DNA of 64,000 nucleotides. It comes from Goleter apudmare HA4340-LM2 (GTDB lineage Bacteria > Cyanobacteriota > Cyanobacteriia > Cyanobacteriales > Nostocaceae). The notes under the pieces are model-generated. The model ran no database searches, was not told where the DNA came from, and saw only the letters and a program-made list of their open reading frames with translations. Made by a program: the position numbers and the translations under genes. This document shows, in pieces, positions 10,356-20,441 of the stretch. Every line of letters starts with the position of its first letter. Position 1 is the first letter of the stretch. Where the stretch lies: assembly GCA_019359495.1 (NCBI GenBank), contig JAHHHF010000082.1, positions 62,001 through 126,000 of the forward strand, read 5' to 3'.

Positions 10356-11303
10356 TTAAGGTTGTTTATTGTGATTGTGACTGGCAACAGCAGCCCTGAG
10401 ATTGCCTTGGTGTTCGGATAAAATCTGCTCACCTGTTGCTTTTTCCAAACCAGTCCAATGCATTAACAGGGCTAACTTTACCCACTTGCCACTTTGTTCT
10501 AGTAATGAACTAGCGGCTTCTCGACCTAGACCTGTAAGGTCTTCTAAAATGCGTAAAGCGCGATCGCGTAACTTTTGATTTGTGACTGCCACATCTACCA
10601 TGCGATTACCGTAAACTTTGCCTAATTTGACCATCACCCCAGTAGAAAGAATATTTAAAGCTAGTTTCGTGGCTGTACCAGCTTTCAGGCGAGTTGAACC
10701 AGCAACAATTTCTGGCCCAGTCAAGAGGCGAATGTCCACATCAGCCTCAAAGCTGACTTGTTCAGTCGGCACACAAGCAATAAAAACAGTCATCGCCCCC
10801 CGTTGACGGGCAGCATTGAGGGCACCTTGGACAAAAGGCGTAGTACCGCCAGCAGTAATGCCAACAACCACATCTAATTGTGTAATATGTCGTTGAGCGA
10901 TCGCTGCTTCTCCATCTTGGGCACGATCTTCTAAATCTTCAGAACTCCGTACCAGTGCGCCAGCACCACCAGCAATAATTCCCTGTACCAACTCTGGGGG
11001 TGTGCAAAAGGTAGGTGGACACTCAGCCGCGTCTAACACCCCTAACCTACCGCTTGTCCCCGCACCTACATAAAATAGTCGTCCTCCGTGACGCAAACAT
11101 TCTGCTGTATATTCAATTGCTTGGGCTAACTGACTTTTCGCCGCAGCTACCGCCGCAACTGCCTTGTGGTCTTCGTTATTAAACAATTCCACCAATTCTA
11201 GAGCACTGAGTTGGTCTAAATTAAGACTACTAGGGTTTACTTGCTCGGTTAAGAGATGGCCGCGTTCCTGCAAATTTGTCCCTTGTCCTTTGTCATCTGT
11301 CAT
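10356..11303 (-). CDS. murQ: N-acetylmuramic acid 6-phosphate etherase
   Basis: Cleaves the lactyl ether of MurNAc-6-phosphate in cell-wall sugar recycling. The SIS-domain signature FYVGAGTSGRLGVLDAAECP is intact, followed by GITAGGTTPFVQGA and the C-terminal helical part (VAVTNQKLRDRALRILEDL). At 315 residues it is full length. The first codons (MTDDKGQGT) are read from a run of TGTCATC/TTTGTCC-like tandem repeats, so the ancestral start may be the in-frame TTG of LQERGHLL about ten codons in. No PTS transporter or anhydro-MurNAc kinase lies beside it. Confidence 0.93.
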   Translation of the reverse strand: MTDDKGQGTNLQERGHLLTEQVNPSSLNLDQLSALELVELFNNEDHKAVAAVAAAKSQLAQAIEYTAECLRHGGRLFYVGAGTSGRLGVLDAAECPPTFCTPPELVQGIIAGGAGALVRSSEDLEDRAQDGEAAIAQRHITQLDVVVGITAGGTTPFVQGALNAARQRGAMTVFIACVPTEQVSFEADVDIRLLTGPEIVAGSTRLKAGTATKLALNILSTGVMVKLGKVYGNRMVDVAVTNQKLRDRALRILEDLTGLGREAASSLLEQSGKWVKLALLMHWTGLEKATGEQILSEHQGNLRAAVASHNHNKQP

Positions 11304-11410
11304 CTGTCATTTGTCCTTTGTTCTTTGTTCTTTGTCTTCTGTCCTCTACTAGTGGTCATTGCCTGTTGACCACTAATCAATCACTAATGACCAATGACCA
11401 ATGACTAATT
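11281..11410. repeat. Degenerate short tandem repeat tract
   Basis: Two repeat types abut: seven-base units like TGTCATT/TTGTCCT/TTGTTCT (about 11281-11345) and AATGACC/ACTAATG units (about 11370-11410). Such short tandem repeats are typical of heterocystous cyanobacterial genomes. The left part overlaps the annotated N-terminal codons of murQ. Confidence 0.75.
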
Positions 11411-11819
11411 ACAATAATCCTTCTAGTTTGCGCCGAATTTTTTCTAATTCAGCATCTGGTAACTCTGAAGCTTCTGTAACTGCTTGATTATCACCAATGT
11501 CCTGGGTTTGAGCGTCTGGTTGCCAGTCGGTTTCTTCCACATTAATTTCTGGCGGCACAACTAAATCACCGTTTGCTGAGACTAATTCCCAGTCATAATC
11601 AGTACTTTCGCAAAATTCCTTGATTTCCTCAGCATCAATCGCCTCGACTGTAGGAGTGGGGAAATCTTGAGCTTCCAACATTAGGGCAAAGCGGGTAGCA
11701 TCGTCTTCTGACTCGAACATCAGAATTTTATTACGCTCTCCCACACGCACTGTATGAATCCCTTCATTTTCTGTGCGCGCATTAAAAACCAATACAAAAA
11801 CACGCATAGGTGTAATCAT
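11409..11819 (-). CDS. DUF3110 domain protein
   Basis: A 136-residue cyanobacterial conserved protein. The DUF3110 core spans about residues 5-90: MRVFVLVFNARTENEGIHTV, then KILMFESEDDATRFALMLEA, then EIKEFCESTDYDWELV. An acidic tail ending in a charged helix (LPDAELEKIRRKLEGLL) follows. No transmembrane segment. Function is unknown. The ATG at 11819 is used; a second Met four codons later is equally possible. It lies divergent from the tamB-like gene and upstream of murQ, separated from it by the tandem-repeat tract. Confidence 0.85.
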   Translation of the reverse strand: MITPMRVFVLVFNARTENEGIHTVRVGERNKILMFESEDDATRFALMLEAQDFPTPTVEAIDAEEIKEFCESTDYDWELVSANGDLVVPPEINVEETDWQPDAQTQDIGDNQAVTEASELPDAELEKIRRKLEGLL

Positions 11820-12085
11820 CTATCCTGATTTTTTTGAGGTCTATTCATATTAAAGTTCTAGGACGTACTTCCAGGAAAGTTACTGTCACAATTTTCCTAA
11901 TTTTAAATTTTCCTGACAGTGCGAATATGATTGAGCATAGTGAGTATCGAGTAGCATTAATACCTCAACTCAGCTATTCGGGACTTGGTTTGAGTTGACG
12001 TATCCTGGTAAAGGCAAAGTAAATCCTGTGCAGTTAATGCTAGCAGTCAGCCAGCTACATTCTCCAAGTAAAGGGTGAAAGCATA

Positions 12086-15000
12086 ATGATAAGGTCTCCC
12101 AATCAAGATAATCGCTCGAATATACCTATCCACAAACGTTTATGGTTACTTTTGTTGAGTCGCGGTGGCATTGTCTTGGGTGGAATTTTACTGCTGGGAG
12201 TTACCCTAGGTGTTTGGCGTTTATGGAATTTTGTCCAGAAAGAGTTAACGCCATTGGCAGAAAAAAATCTCACTAGTACACTCAACCGTCCAGTCAAACT
12301 GGGAGGGGTGAAAGATTTTTCCCTTACAGGAGTAAAATTTGGCGCCTCAGCTATCCCAGCTACCTCTACAGATCCAGACCGAGTGGCTATTGATGCGGTA
12401 GAAGTTGGTTTTGACCCTTTACAGTTAATATTTAACCGTAGATTAAAGCTAGATGTGACTTTAGTCAACCCAGATATTTATATTGAAAAAGATAATCAAG
12501 GGCGCTGGATCACTACTACCATAGCGCCACCAGGTGGAGATGGCCCCATTAAAACTGATTTGGATCAACTGCGGTTGCGGAATGGCAAGTTAGTTTTGGT
12601 TCCGCAGCAGGGAGAAGGGGGAGCAACATCCCCCTCATCTGCCGTCGCCTTTTCTCAACTCAATGGCACCGCCGAACTGCGAGACAATAACCAACTGATT
12701 GGGTTTGATGTGGCGGCACAGGCAGACAACAGTGGCGGAAATTTGGCAGTGCGGGGAGAGGCCCGCGTGAAGACACTAGCGGTCAATTTACAACTACGCG
12801 GGCAAGACTTGCTGGCAGCAGATGTTACCAGGTTGATTAAGTTACCTGTAAATTTACAGGCGGGTCGAGTGAATGGTGACTTACAAATCCAACTGATACC
12901 CCAGCAGCAACCCTTGTTATATGGCAGCGCTAATGTGCAAGGGGTGACACTCCAGATTCCTCGTTTACCGCAACTGTTCAGCAACACCCAAGGCAATCTC
13001 CGGTTTCAAGGACTGGAACTCAAGCTAGAAAATGTTGCTACCAACTATGGAAAAATCCCTTTAATAACTCAAGGCGTCATTGATAGAAAAACAGGCTTTA
13101 ATTTGACTGGTCGTGTGAATCCGATGAGTGTCGCTACAGTCTTGGATACTCTGAAGGTCAAACTGCCCTTACCGACAACTGGAGAAGTTAAAGCTGATTT
13201 ACAAGTTATTGGCTCCACTGCTAAACCAGTGCTTCTTGGCTCAGTCACTACAACCAAAACTGCCAAAATTGACAAAATTGATTTTAAAAGCGTCAGTAGC
13301 AAATTTGAATTATCTACGAGTAATTCTCTAATTACCTTCAAAGATATTCAAGGCACACCTACAGTCGGTGGTGAGGTGGTGGGTGGAGGCACAATTAAAC
13401 TTGGTAAACCTCCCCAACTAAATTTTAATTTCACTGCCAATAACGTTCCTGGGGATGCGATCGCCCAAATTTATGAAACTACACCCGCATTCAGCATCGG
13501 TAAAGTTTCAGGTAAAGGTCGAATCACAGGCGTTCCTGGAGACATTCAAACTGTGGTCCAGTGGCAATCCCCAGAGGCTACCTACCCCGCCAGTGGCACA
13601 GTGGCGATCGCTCCAGATCGTACCCTCAATTTTAGTGATGTGGCGCTCAAGCTGGCTGGTGGTGTGGTCAAGGGGTCTGGTACTTACGCCAATCAAACTT
13701 GGCAAGCCGTGGCTCAAGCCTCTGGGGTGCAGTTAGCACCTTTTGTTGACCAAAATCAACTGCAAAATATCTCTTTGGATGGGGCACAATTCAACGGTCG
13801 CCTGTTGCTTGCTGGTAGCGCCGCCCCATTCCAATTAACCAGCATTCGCACTGAAGGGGCTGCTGTGCAAATTGCGGGGGGGACAGTGGCAGTTTCTAAT
13901 CTGCAATTGCAAGACCAAAGCTTTGCAGCTCAACTGGTAGCCAGTGGTGTCCGGTTGGGGCGGATTTTGCCCAAATCTCCCGCAGTTTTAAAGTATCCCT
14001 TGGCGGGGACATTCCAAATCGCCGGTGACAGAGAAAATTTCAGCCTCAAAACTTTGCGTGGTACTGGTTCGGGACGCTTATCAGTGGGTGGTGGGGCGAT
14101 CGCCGCTACTAATATTCAACTGGCTGATGGTCGCTATCAGGCGCAAGTCAAGGTCAATAACGTGCCCTTACAGCAATTGGCAGCCGTACCCCCACAGTTG
14201 GGAGGCGCTTTAGCTGGTAATTTTAATGTGGTCGGGTCTGCCGAATCTTTCCAACCGCAAACTATCCAAGCCACTGGTCAAGCCAAGTTGAACCTTGCAG
14301 GTGGTACGGTGACAGCCTCGAATATCCAACTGGCTAATGGCAGTTATCAGGCTGTAGTAGATGCTACTGGTGTGCAATTAAATCGCTTGAATCAGCAACT
14401 ACGGGGTGCTTTTGCCGGAAAACTGCAAGTTGCTGGCAAAGTAGGAACAGCTAAATTAGCTGATGTGCGTGCTGCTGGTGAAGTTCAGTTTTCTCAAGGG
14501 ATTTCGGTAGTCCAGCAACCTCTCAATGCGGCGATCGCTTGGAATGGTGAAAGGTTGATTGTGGAGCGTGCCACTGCCGACAATTTTAATGCCAGTGGTT
14601 ACATTGCAGCCAATGCCCTACAAGCCGGCATCCCGGAAATTACTGACTTAAATCTCAACGTCCAAGCCCAAGATTACAACCTGCAACAGTTGCCGTTTAA
14701 TCTGCCTAATGGGGTTACTCTGGCAGGTAAAGCCGATTTTGGTGGACGCATTACTGGCAGGCTACCTGTGCCAGATTTACAAGGACAACTCAGGTTACGC
14801 AACTTGGTGGTAAGAGACTTTGCCTTTGAGCCAGTGTTAACTGGAACTATTCAGGCAGTCAAAGGAAATGGTGTCAAGTTAAATTTGAGAGGCGATCGTG
14901 ACCTCCTAGCCTTGAATCTCGACGCCAACAATCGCCCCCAATCCTTCGCGGTGCAATGGCAAAAAGCGATCGCCACAGGTCAAGCCCAAGGGGATAATTT

Positions 15001-17548
15001 GGCTTTGAATTTAGAAAACTTCCCTTTGCAAGTATTGAATTTAACTCCCCCAGCGAATACGCGCTTAGGTAGTGGGGCATTAGCTGGCGACTTAACTGGG
15101 AATTTGCTAATTAACCAACAGACATTGGCATCATCAGGAAATGTAGAAATTGCCAAACCCCAAATTGGCCGGGTGAAAGGCGATCGCTTCGCGGCTCAGT
15201 TCCGCTACGGTGATGGTGTAGCCACACTGGCAAATAGCGAATTTATCAAAGGTCAAAGTCGCTACGCTTTTGCTGGTAGTGCTAGTCAATTGCCCAAAGG
15301 CCCGCAAGTACGAGGTAAACTCAGTGTTAGTGAGGGTAAAGTTCAAGATGTGTTGACGACCCTACAGGTATTTGACTTACAAGATATTCCACCTGGATTG
15401 GCAACACCAACCTACGGCAAGGCTGCCGATTTGCTCACTAGTCCCCAAGGTTTACCAGATCAACCCCTCTTAACTCAAATCGAGCGCTTTTATCAAGTTG
15501 ATGCCCTCCTAGCAAAACAAGAACAACAGCGACGCGATGCTACTCTCGTACCAGAGTTAGCAGACTTACAAGGAAGTTTTAGCGGGGAAGTTTCCCTAGA
15601 CACTGCTACAGCCAATGGACTGGCTGTAGACTTTAAATTGCATGGTCAAGATTGGAGTTGGGGTAAAGAAAAAGAAAAAGACGAACCCGGCCGTTTCTAT
15701 GAAGCCAAGCGAGTAATTGCTGAAGGTAGTTTTGCCAATGGCATTTTACAGTTACTACCTTTACGGATTGAGTCTGAGAAAAGCTTAATCGCCTTTCAAG
15801 GTAACATCGGCGGTAGTGAGCAAACTGGTAATTTGCGAGTCGCTAATTTCCCCATTGAGGTACTAAATAATTTTGTCAAGTTACCAATTGGTGTCACAGG
15901 TAATCTCAACGCCAACGCAGCTTTAGCAGGTAGTATCGCTAATCCCCAAGCCAAGGGGGAATTGCGAATCACAGACGGCACAATCAATCAGAAGCAACTG
16001 GAATCTGCAACGGCTTCTTTCAGTTATGACAATGGACGTTTGAACTTTGGTAGTAATGTTGCAGTAGCTGGGCCAGAACCTGTCACAATCAACGGCAGCA
16101 TACCCTATAAGTTACCATTTGCTGAGGTGGCACCAGAAAGTGACCAAATCAGTCTTGATGTCAAAATCAAAGATGAGGGATTAGCCGTATTAAACCTGTT
16201 GACTAACCAAGTAGTCTTTGAGAAAGGCGAAGGTGAAGTAGACCTGACAGTACGCGGGACAACAGAACAACCCCAAGTAGTCGGAATTGCTACTGTTAAT
16301 AATGCCACTTTTGCCGCCCAGTCCCTACCAGGAAAGGTCAGAGGTGTAACTGGCAAAGTGCAGTTTGATTTAGACCGCATTTTGGTAGAGAAACTTGAGG
16401 GTAGATTTAGCCGGGGTAAGGTAGAGGCGATGGGAGAAATTCCCATATTTAACAACGAGGAAGTGACTATTAACAATCCCCTGACTGTAAACCTCGATCA
16501 ACTGGCTATGAACCTGAAGGGATTGTATCAAGGCGGTGCTAGTGGCAATTTACAGATTACTGGTTCTGCCCTGAATCCATTTATTGGTGGTCAGGTAAGT
16601 TTGTTTGATGGACAAGTCTTACTTGCTGAATCTGCGGACTCAGCTAAACCTACTACCAGCAGTCTTGATATATCACTCAATAAAACAGACAAACAAAATA
16701 AAGCTGATATCCGAGGTGCAGTAGGGAGATTTAATAATTTAGAAATGGTGTTAGGTAAAAATGTCCAAATTACCCGTCCACCCATTCTTAGCTTCGTCGC
16801 CACTGGTAACCTTACAGTTAATGGCTCTTTCGGTGAGCCAATACCGAATGGTACTATTCGGCTACAGAAAGGTGGTGTAAATTTATTTACCACCCAATTT
16901 AACCTAGCTAGTGGTTATACACACAGCGCTACCTTTCGAGCGAACCAACCTCGTGACCCTGATTTAGATATTCGTCTATTTGCTAAGGTACTAGACGGAA
17001 TTCAAGGTAGTGAGATCAGCAGGCTCAATACTACAGGAGGGTTAGCAGGTTTAGAGACTGTGCGCGTCGAAGCCAGCATTAAAGGCCCTGCTAGTAAACT
17101 CAACGAAAATCTAGAACTAAAAAGTAGTCCAGCACGGGGGGAAACAGAAATTGTCGCCTTGTTGGGAGGTGGATTTGTTGGTACTCAAGGACGTGGTGAC
17201 AGTACCTTGGGTCTGATTAACATCGCAGGTTCAGCTGTATTCAACAACTTTCAAGGAGCTTTTAACCAAATTGGTAATGCTTTTGGCTTAAGTGAATTGC
17301 GTCTATTTCCCACTGTGATCTCTGAGAACCCGGAAGCGGGGAGAAGCAATTCAACTTTAGAATTAGCTGCGGAAGCAGGAGTTGATATTTCTTCTAGATT
17401 TTCGATTTCAAGCATCAAAATCTTAACAGCAAATGACCCATTTCAATGGGGTATCAATTACCGCATAAATGACGAATTTCGTATTCGTGCTTCTACAAAT
17501 TTATCTAATGATAGTCGTGCAGTCGTTGAGTATGAAAATCGCTTTTAA
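12086..17548 (+). CDS. tamB: TamB/DUF490 translocation and assembly protein
   Basis: A 1820-residue envelope protein of the AsmA/TamB superfamily. It has an N-terminal membrane anchor at about residues 18-40 (LLLLSRGGIVLGGILLLG) and then a very long repetitive beta-rich body with recurring units of the type LRGTGSGRLSVGGGAIAATN. The conserved C-terminal DUF490 region ends with FQWGINYRINDEFRIRAS and YENRF. TamB-like proteins form a hydrophobic groove across the periplasm that carries lipid or helps outer-membrane protein assembly. Tandem duplication is visible around residues 580-790, where the same motif block recurs several times. A perfect hairpin follows 2 bases after the stop, so it is probably transcribed alone. 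Confidence 0.92.
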   Translation: MIRSPNQDNRSNIPIHKRLWLLLLSRGGIVLGGILLLGVTLGVWRLWNFVQKELTPLAEKNLTSTLNRPVKLGGVKDFSLTGVKFGASAIPATSTDPDRVAIDAVEVGFDPLQLIFNRRLKLDVTLVNPDIYIEKDNQGRWITTTIAPPGGDGPIKTDLDQLRLRNGKLVLVPQQGEGGATSPSSAVAFSQLNGTAELRDNNQLIGFDVAAQADNSGGNLAVRGEARVKTLAVNLQLRGQDLLAADVTRLIKLPVNLQAGRVNGDLQIQLIPQQQPLLYGSANVQGVTLQIPRLPQLFSNTQGNLRFQGLELKLENVATNYGKIPLITQGVIDRKTGFNLTGRVNPMSVATVLDTLKVKLPLPTTGEVKADLQVIGSTAKPVLLGSVTTTKTAKIDKIDFKSVSSKFELSTSNSLITFKDIQGTPTVGGEVVGGGTIKLGKPPQLNFNFTANNVPGDAIAQIYETTPAFSIGKVSGKGRITGVPGDIQTVVQWQSPEATYPASGTVAIAPDRTLNFSDVALKLAGGVVKGSGTYANQTWQAVAQASGVQLAPFVDQNQLQNISLDGAQFNGRLLLAGSAAPFQLTSIRTEGAAVQIAGGTVAVSNLQLQDQSFAAQLVASGVRLGRILPKSPAVLKYPLAGTFQIAGDRENFSLKTLRGTGSGRLSVGGGAIAATNIQLADGRYQAQVKVNNVPLQQLAAVPPQLGGALAGNFNVVGSAESFQPQTIQATGQAKLNLAGGTVTASNIQLANGSYQAVVDATGVQLNRLNQQLRGAFAGKLQVAGKVGTAKLADVRAAGEVQFSQGISVVQQPLNAAIAWNGERLIVERATADNFNASGYIAANALQAGIPEITDLNLNVQAQDYNLQQLPFNLPNGVTLAGKADFGGRITGRLPVPDLQGQLRLRNLVVRDFAFEPVLTGTIQAVKGNGVKLNLRGDRDLLALNLDANNRPQSFAVQWQKAIATGQAQGDNLALNLENFPLQVLNLTPPANTRLGSGALAGDLTGNLLINQQTLASSGNVEIAKPQIGRVKGDRFAAQFRYGDGVATLANSEFIKGQSRYAFAGSASQLPKGPQVRGKLSVSEGKVQDVLTTLQVFDLQDIPPGLATPTYGKAADLLTSPQGLPDQPLLTQIERFYQVDALLAKQEQQRRDATLVPELADLQGSFSGEVSLDTATANGLAVDFKLHGQDWSWGKEKEKDEPGRFYEAKRVIAEGSFANGILQLLPLRIESEKSLIAFQGNIGGSEQTGNLRVANFPIEVLNNFVKLPIGVTGNLNANAALAGSIANPQAKGELRITDGTINQKQLESATASFSYDNGRLNFGSNVAVAGPEPVTINGSIPYKLPFAEVAPESDQISLDVKIKDEGLAVLNLLTNQVVFEKGEGEVDLTVRGTTEQPQVVGIATVNNATFAAQSLPGKVRGVTGKVQFDLDRILVEKLEGRFSRGKVEAMGEIPIFNNEEVTINNPLTVNLDQLAMNLKGLYQGGASGNLQITGSALNPFIGGQVSLFDGQVLLAESADSAKPTTSSLDISLNKTDKQNKADIRGAVGRFNNLEMVLGKNVQITRPPILSFVATGNLTVNGSFGEPIPNGTIRLQKGGVNLFTTQFNLASGYTHSATFRANQPRDPDLDIRLFAKVLDGIQGSEISRLNTTGGLAGLETVRVEASIKGPASKLNENLELKSSPARGETEIVALLGGGFVGTQGRGDSTLGLINIAGSAVFNNFQGAFNQIGNAFGLSELRLFPTVISENPEAGRSNSTLELAAEAGVDISSRFSISSIKILTANDPFQWGINYRINDEFRIRASTNLSNDSRAVVEYENRF

Positions 17549-17550
17549 AC

Positions 17551-17583
17551 AAAACCACTCTCAACCTAGTTGAGAGTGGTTTT
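17551..17583 (+). terminator. Rho-independent-like terminator of the tamB gene
   Basis: A perfect 15-bp stem (AAAACCACTCTCAAC / GTTGAGAGTGGTTTT) with a CTA loop directly after the tamB stop codon. The 3' arm ends in TTTT. The A-rich 5' arm makes it potentially bidirectional. Confidence 0.85.
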
Positions 17584-17711
17584 GATCTGATTTGGTATTA
17601 GGGGCTTGATAGTTTTAATGCCCCGATTTCGGTATAGAGAATTCAGTATGTATTGATATACACTCTTGTTTTAGCTATTTCCGGAAAAGGACAAAAGCAA
17701 AAAAGCAAAAA

Positions 17712-17730
17712 CCCCCTGTTAGACAGGGGG
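17712..17730 (-). terminator. Terminator of the hydrolase-like gene
   Basis: CCCCCTGT and ACAGGGGG pair around TAG. Read on the minus strand the stem is followed by TTTTTGCTTTTTTGC, the expected U-rich tail. It lies 80 bp downstream of the stop of the minus-strand hydrolase-like gene. Confidence 0.8.
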
Positions 17731-17809
17731 AGTATCAACTTCTAGGAGGTATTTTTCTATGGACTTATCACTCAGTCACAGCAAGATTATGCAAGTTATA
17801 GAAATTTAG

Positions 17810-18739
17810 CTAAATTGCTGACCGAATCACTTCACTAACATTCTTTGCCACTATGGGATTATCCCAGTAGCTACCATGTGCTTCACCGCCCCACAGTAAG
17901 GGGGTTAGCTGTTGGCTAAAAGGCAAGTTAAAAATATTACCACGATCTGTAATTACATCTTGTGTCTTTAAATAGCGAGTGTTATTACCCAGCATCATTG
18001 GTATAACACCTTCCAAAGGATAGGCTATGGGATCACCAGGATGGGCAAAGTTACACCAATGGAGAGGCTTTTTCTTGAAGTCGTGTAGATTTTCTAGCAG
18101 TCTACCTAATTTAGGCGTGAGGTCATGGGTACTGACACCATTGATATTACCATTGATATTCAGGAGACTGAACAGCGCCAAGGGTGAACCCATAGAATGG
18201 ATACTAGCTAGAGGAACCCCAGTTTGAGGATTTGGTTCTAAGCCAAAGAGCACATTCCGAATTGCTTGAACAGTATCACGAATTTCGCCTTCTAAATTTG
18301 GGTCGTCCCAGCGAGCTGCAAAGAGAACGTCAAATAAAATTACTGTACCCCAACTATGGGTGATCAGATGTAAGCGATCGCTGGTAGTGCTACCTTTGAG
18401 TGTATTTAATGCATCATCCTTTAACCGTTCTACTACCTGTGCTCCTACATGGCGACTGAGGTAAAGGGCTGCATCTCCTACAAACTCTAGAATCTGCTCT
18501 GTGCGAAAGTCTCTAAACCAGTAATCTTTCCACTTTGAAGAAGTCTCCATTCCTCTTTTCAGTTCCTTTTGCGCTTCCCAATTTAGATCGCCCCAAAAGC
18601 AGAAAATGGGTTTGATGACTCTCGATTGATCGTTAATAGAACCTTGGATGCGATTTAGTAAGGTAGTAGCTAACTTCTGAAATGCATCTCGGCTAGGAGT
18701 TTTCACTCCATGAACAAATAGAACGTAATCGGTTGACAT
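17810..18739 (-). CDS. Alpha/beta-hydrolase-like protein
   Basis: A 309-residue protein from the ATG at 18739, chosen because GAGGGAA lies about 7 bases upstream; an upstream GTG would add five residues. It opens with a strand and oxyanion-type motif YVLFVHGVKTPSR. The likely nucleophile elbow is LITHSWGTVILFD, so Ser129 sits in T-H-S-W-G, a variant of GxSxG with Thr for the first Gly. A later SIHSMGSPLALF and NFAHPGDPIAYPLE supply a plausible acid, and GGEAHGSYWDNP a plausible catalytic His. No signal peptide. The substrate cannot be told; it resembles lipase- or esterase-fold proteins of cyanobacteria. Confidence 0.7.
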   Translation of the reverse strand: MSTDYVLFVHGVKTPSRDAFQKLATTLLNRIQGSINDQSRVIKPIFCFWGDLNWEAQKELKRGMETSSKWKDYWFRDFRTEQILEFVGDAALYLSRHVGAQVVERLKDDALNTLKGSTTSDRLHLITHSWGTVILFDVLFAARWDDPNLEGEIRDTVQAIRNVLFGLEPNPQTGVPLASIHSMGSPLALFSLLNINGNINGVSTHDLTPKLGRLLENLHDFKKKPLHWCNFAHPGDPIAYPLEGVIPMMLGNNTRYLKTQDVITDRGNIFNLPFSQQLTPLLWGGEAHGSYWDNPIVAKNVSEVIRSAI

Positions 18740-18993
18740 CTTAGATTCCCTCACTCAATGACGTTACATTAACAATTCAGTTTGTCAAATGATAATTCCG
18801 AGTTGCTTACCACAAGTACCTAGTTCAGAATTATCACCTGTGACAGTCAAAAGAGTGGAATATGTCCGGAGGAAAGTTGTAAAGTTTTATATGCTGTGAT
18901 GCTTCCGGATTGTCCTACTTTGTTAATTTTTACAACCAGGTGGAAGAGAAAATATAGATGAAAATAGAAATGTAAGCTCTTCTTTGATTCACC

Positions 18994-20364
18994 TTGACTC
19001 AAGCCAACTCAGTGCGTAATCTGCAAGAAACTCATTTAAACCGCGCTCGTGCTAGCCTGCGACAAGCGTTATCTTGGTATGGATATCTTCGCAAGTCCGG
19101 CCAGATGTCATCCAACCCAGAATTAGCAGGTTTGGTAAAACCGGAATTGGAAACCTTAAATTCTGCACTCAACAAGCTAGATTCTAACGTGATTAGAATT
19201 GCGGCTTTTGGTTTGGTGAGTCGGGGCAAGTCGGCGGTGTTAAATGCCTTGCTGGGAGATAAAATTCTTCAAACTGGCCCTTTAAATGGTGTCACTCAAT
19301 GGCCTCGTTCTGTGCGCTGGCAGCCAGGGAATAAGGTACTGGTAGAATTAATCGATACGCCAGGAATAGATGAAATTGAGGGGGAGACACGGGCGCAAAT
19401 GGCGCGGGAAGTTGTACTCCAGGCAGATTTGATTTTATTTGTCGTATCTGGTGATATTACTCGCACAGAGTATCAAGCACTACTGGAATTACGCCAATCA
19501 CAAAAACCGTTAATTTTGGTATTTAACAAAATCGATCTTTACCCAGACATCGACCGGGCAGCAATTTACAATAATTTACAACAATTGGGTGCAGGACATC
19601 ACACCCAGCCTTTATTACCTGATGAAATTGTGATGGTGGCGGCGGAACCAGCACCTATGGAAGTGCGTGTCGAGTGGCCTGATGGTCGTGTCAGCTATGA
19701 ATGGGAAACACCACCACCAGAAGTAGACGAACTCAAGCAGACGATTTTGAACATTCTCAATCGTGAAGGGCGATCGCTTTTAGCTTTAAATGCACTGATG
19801 CAAGCACGAGAAGCAGAAGCAGGGATCGCCGAAAAAACTATTGGTTTACGTGAGCAAGATGCTGAAGAGATTATCTGGCAATTTACCAAATACAAAGCTT
19901 TAGCAGTCGGGCTAAATCCCATCGCCTTTTTAGATATTTTGGGCGGTGCGATCGCTGATTTAGCCTTAATTCGCTCTTTAGCTCGGTTGTATGGTTTGCC
20001 CATCACCAACTACGAGGCTAGTAAGATTTTAAAAACAATTTTATTTAGTTCTGGAGGTTTATTACTCAGTGAATTAGGCAGTAGTTTCTTATTAGGCTTA
20101 GGTAAGAGTACGGCGGCGATCGCCAGTGGTGATCATCCTACTAATATTACTGCCTACGCTGGGAGTGCGATCGCTCAAGCTGGTATCGCTGGTTATGGAG
20201 CCTATGCTGTTGGTAAAGCAGCGCAAGTCTATCTAGAAAAAGGCTGTACTTGGGGGCAATTTGGTGCTAGTACTGTCATCCAAGAAATTCTTTCTCAAGT
20301 AGAACCGAATACAATTGTGTATCGTTTACGGCAAGAGTTAGGAGGAAATTTTGGTGAGTTTTGA
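18994..20364 (+). CDS. Era/dynamin-like GTPase with C-terminal membrane-active region
   Basis: A 456-residue GTP-binding protein with P-loop GLVSRGKS (residues 73-80), G3 box DTPGIDE (121-127) and G4 box NKID (178-181). The C-terminal half (about 290-440) is rich in Gly/Ala and apolar helices (FLDILGGAIADLALIRSLA, then GGLLLSELGSSFLLGLG), as in DUF697-type GTPases. The start is a TTG at 18994, followed by a charged helical N-terminus; the next in-frame ATG (residue 38) would leave a shorter but still complete GTPase. It may sense or remodel membranes. It is divergent from the hydrolase-like gene, sharing a 240-bp upstream region. Confidence 0.8.
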   Translation: MTQANSVRNLQETHLNRARASLRQALSWYGYLRKSGQMSSNPELAGLVKPELETLNSALNKLDSNVIRIAAFGLVSRGKSAVLNALLGDKILQTGPLNGVTQWPRSVRWQPGNKVLVELIDTPGIDEIEGETRAQMAREVVLQADLILFVVSGDITRTEYQALLELRQSQKPLILVFNKIDLYPDIDRAAIYNNLQQLGAGHHTQPLLPDEIVMVAAEPAPMEVRVEWPDGRVSYEWETPPPEVDELKQTILNILNREGRSLLALNALMQAREAEAGIAEKTIGLREQDAEEIIWQFTKYKALAVGLNPIAFLDILGGAIADLALIRSLARLYGLPITNYEASKILKTILFSSGGLLLSELGSSFLLGLGKSTAAIASGDHPTNITAYAGSAIAQAGIAGYGAYAVGKAAQVYLEKGCTWGQFGASTVIQEILSQVEPNTIVYRLRQELGGNFGEF

Positions 20365-20441
20365 GGTGTATCCCATAGGGTATTTAAGGCGAGTTGTCTA
20401 TTGGTAAGGATTTCGGGTGTGTTTTTATTCTTCTCACCTAG

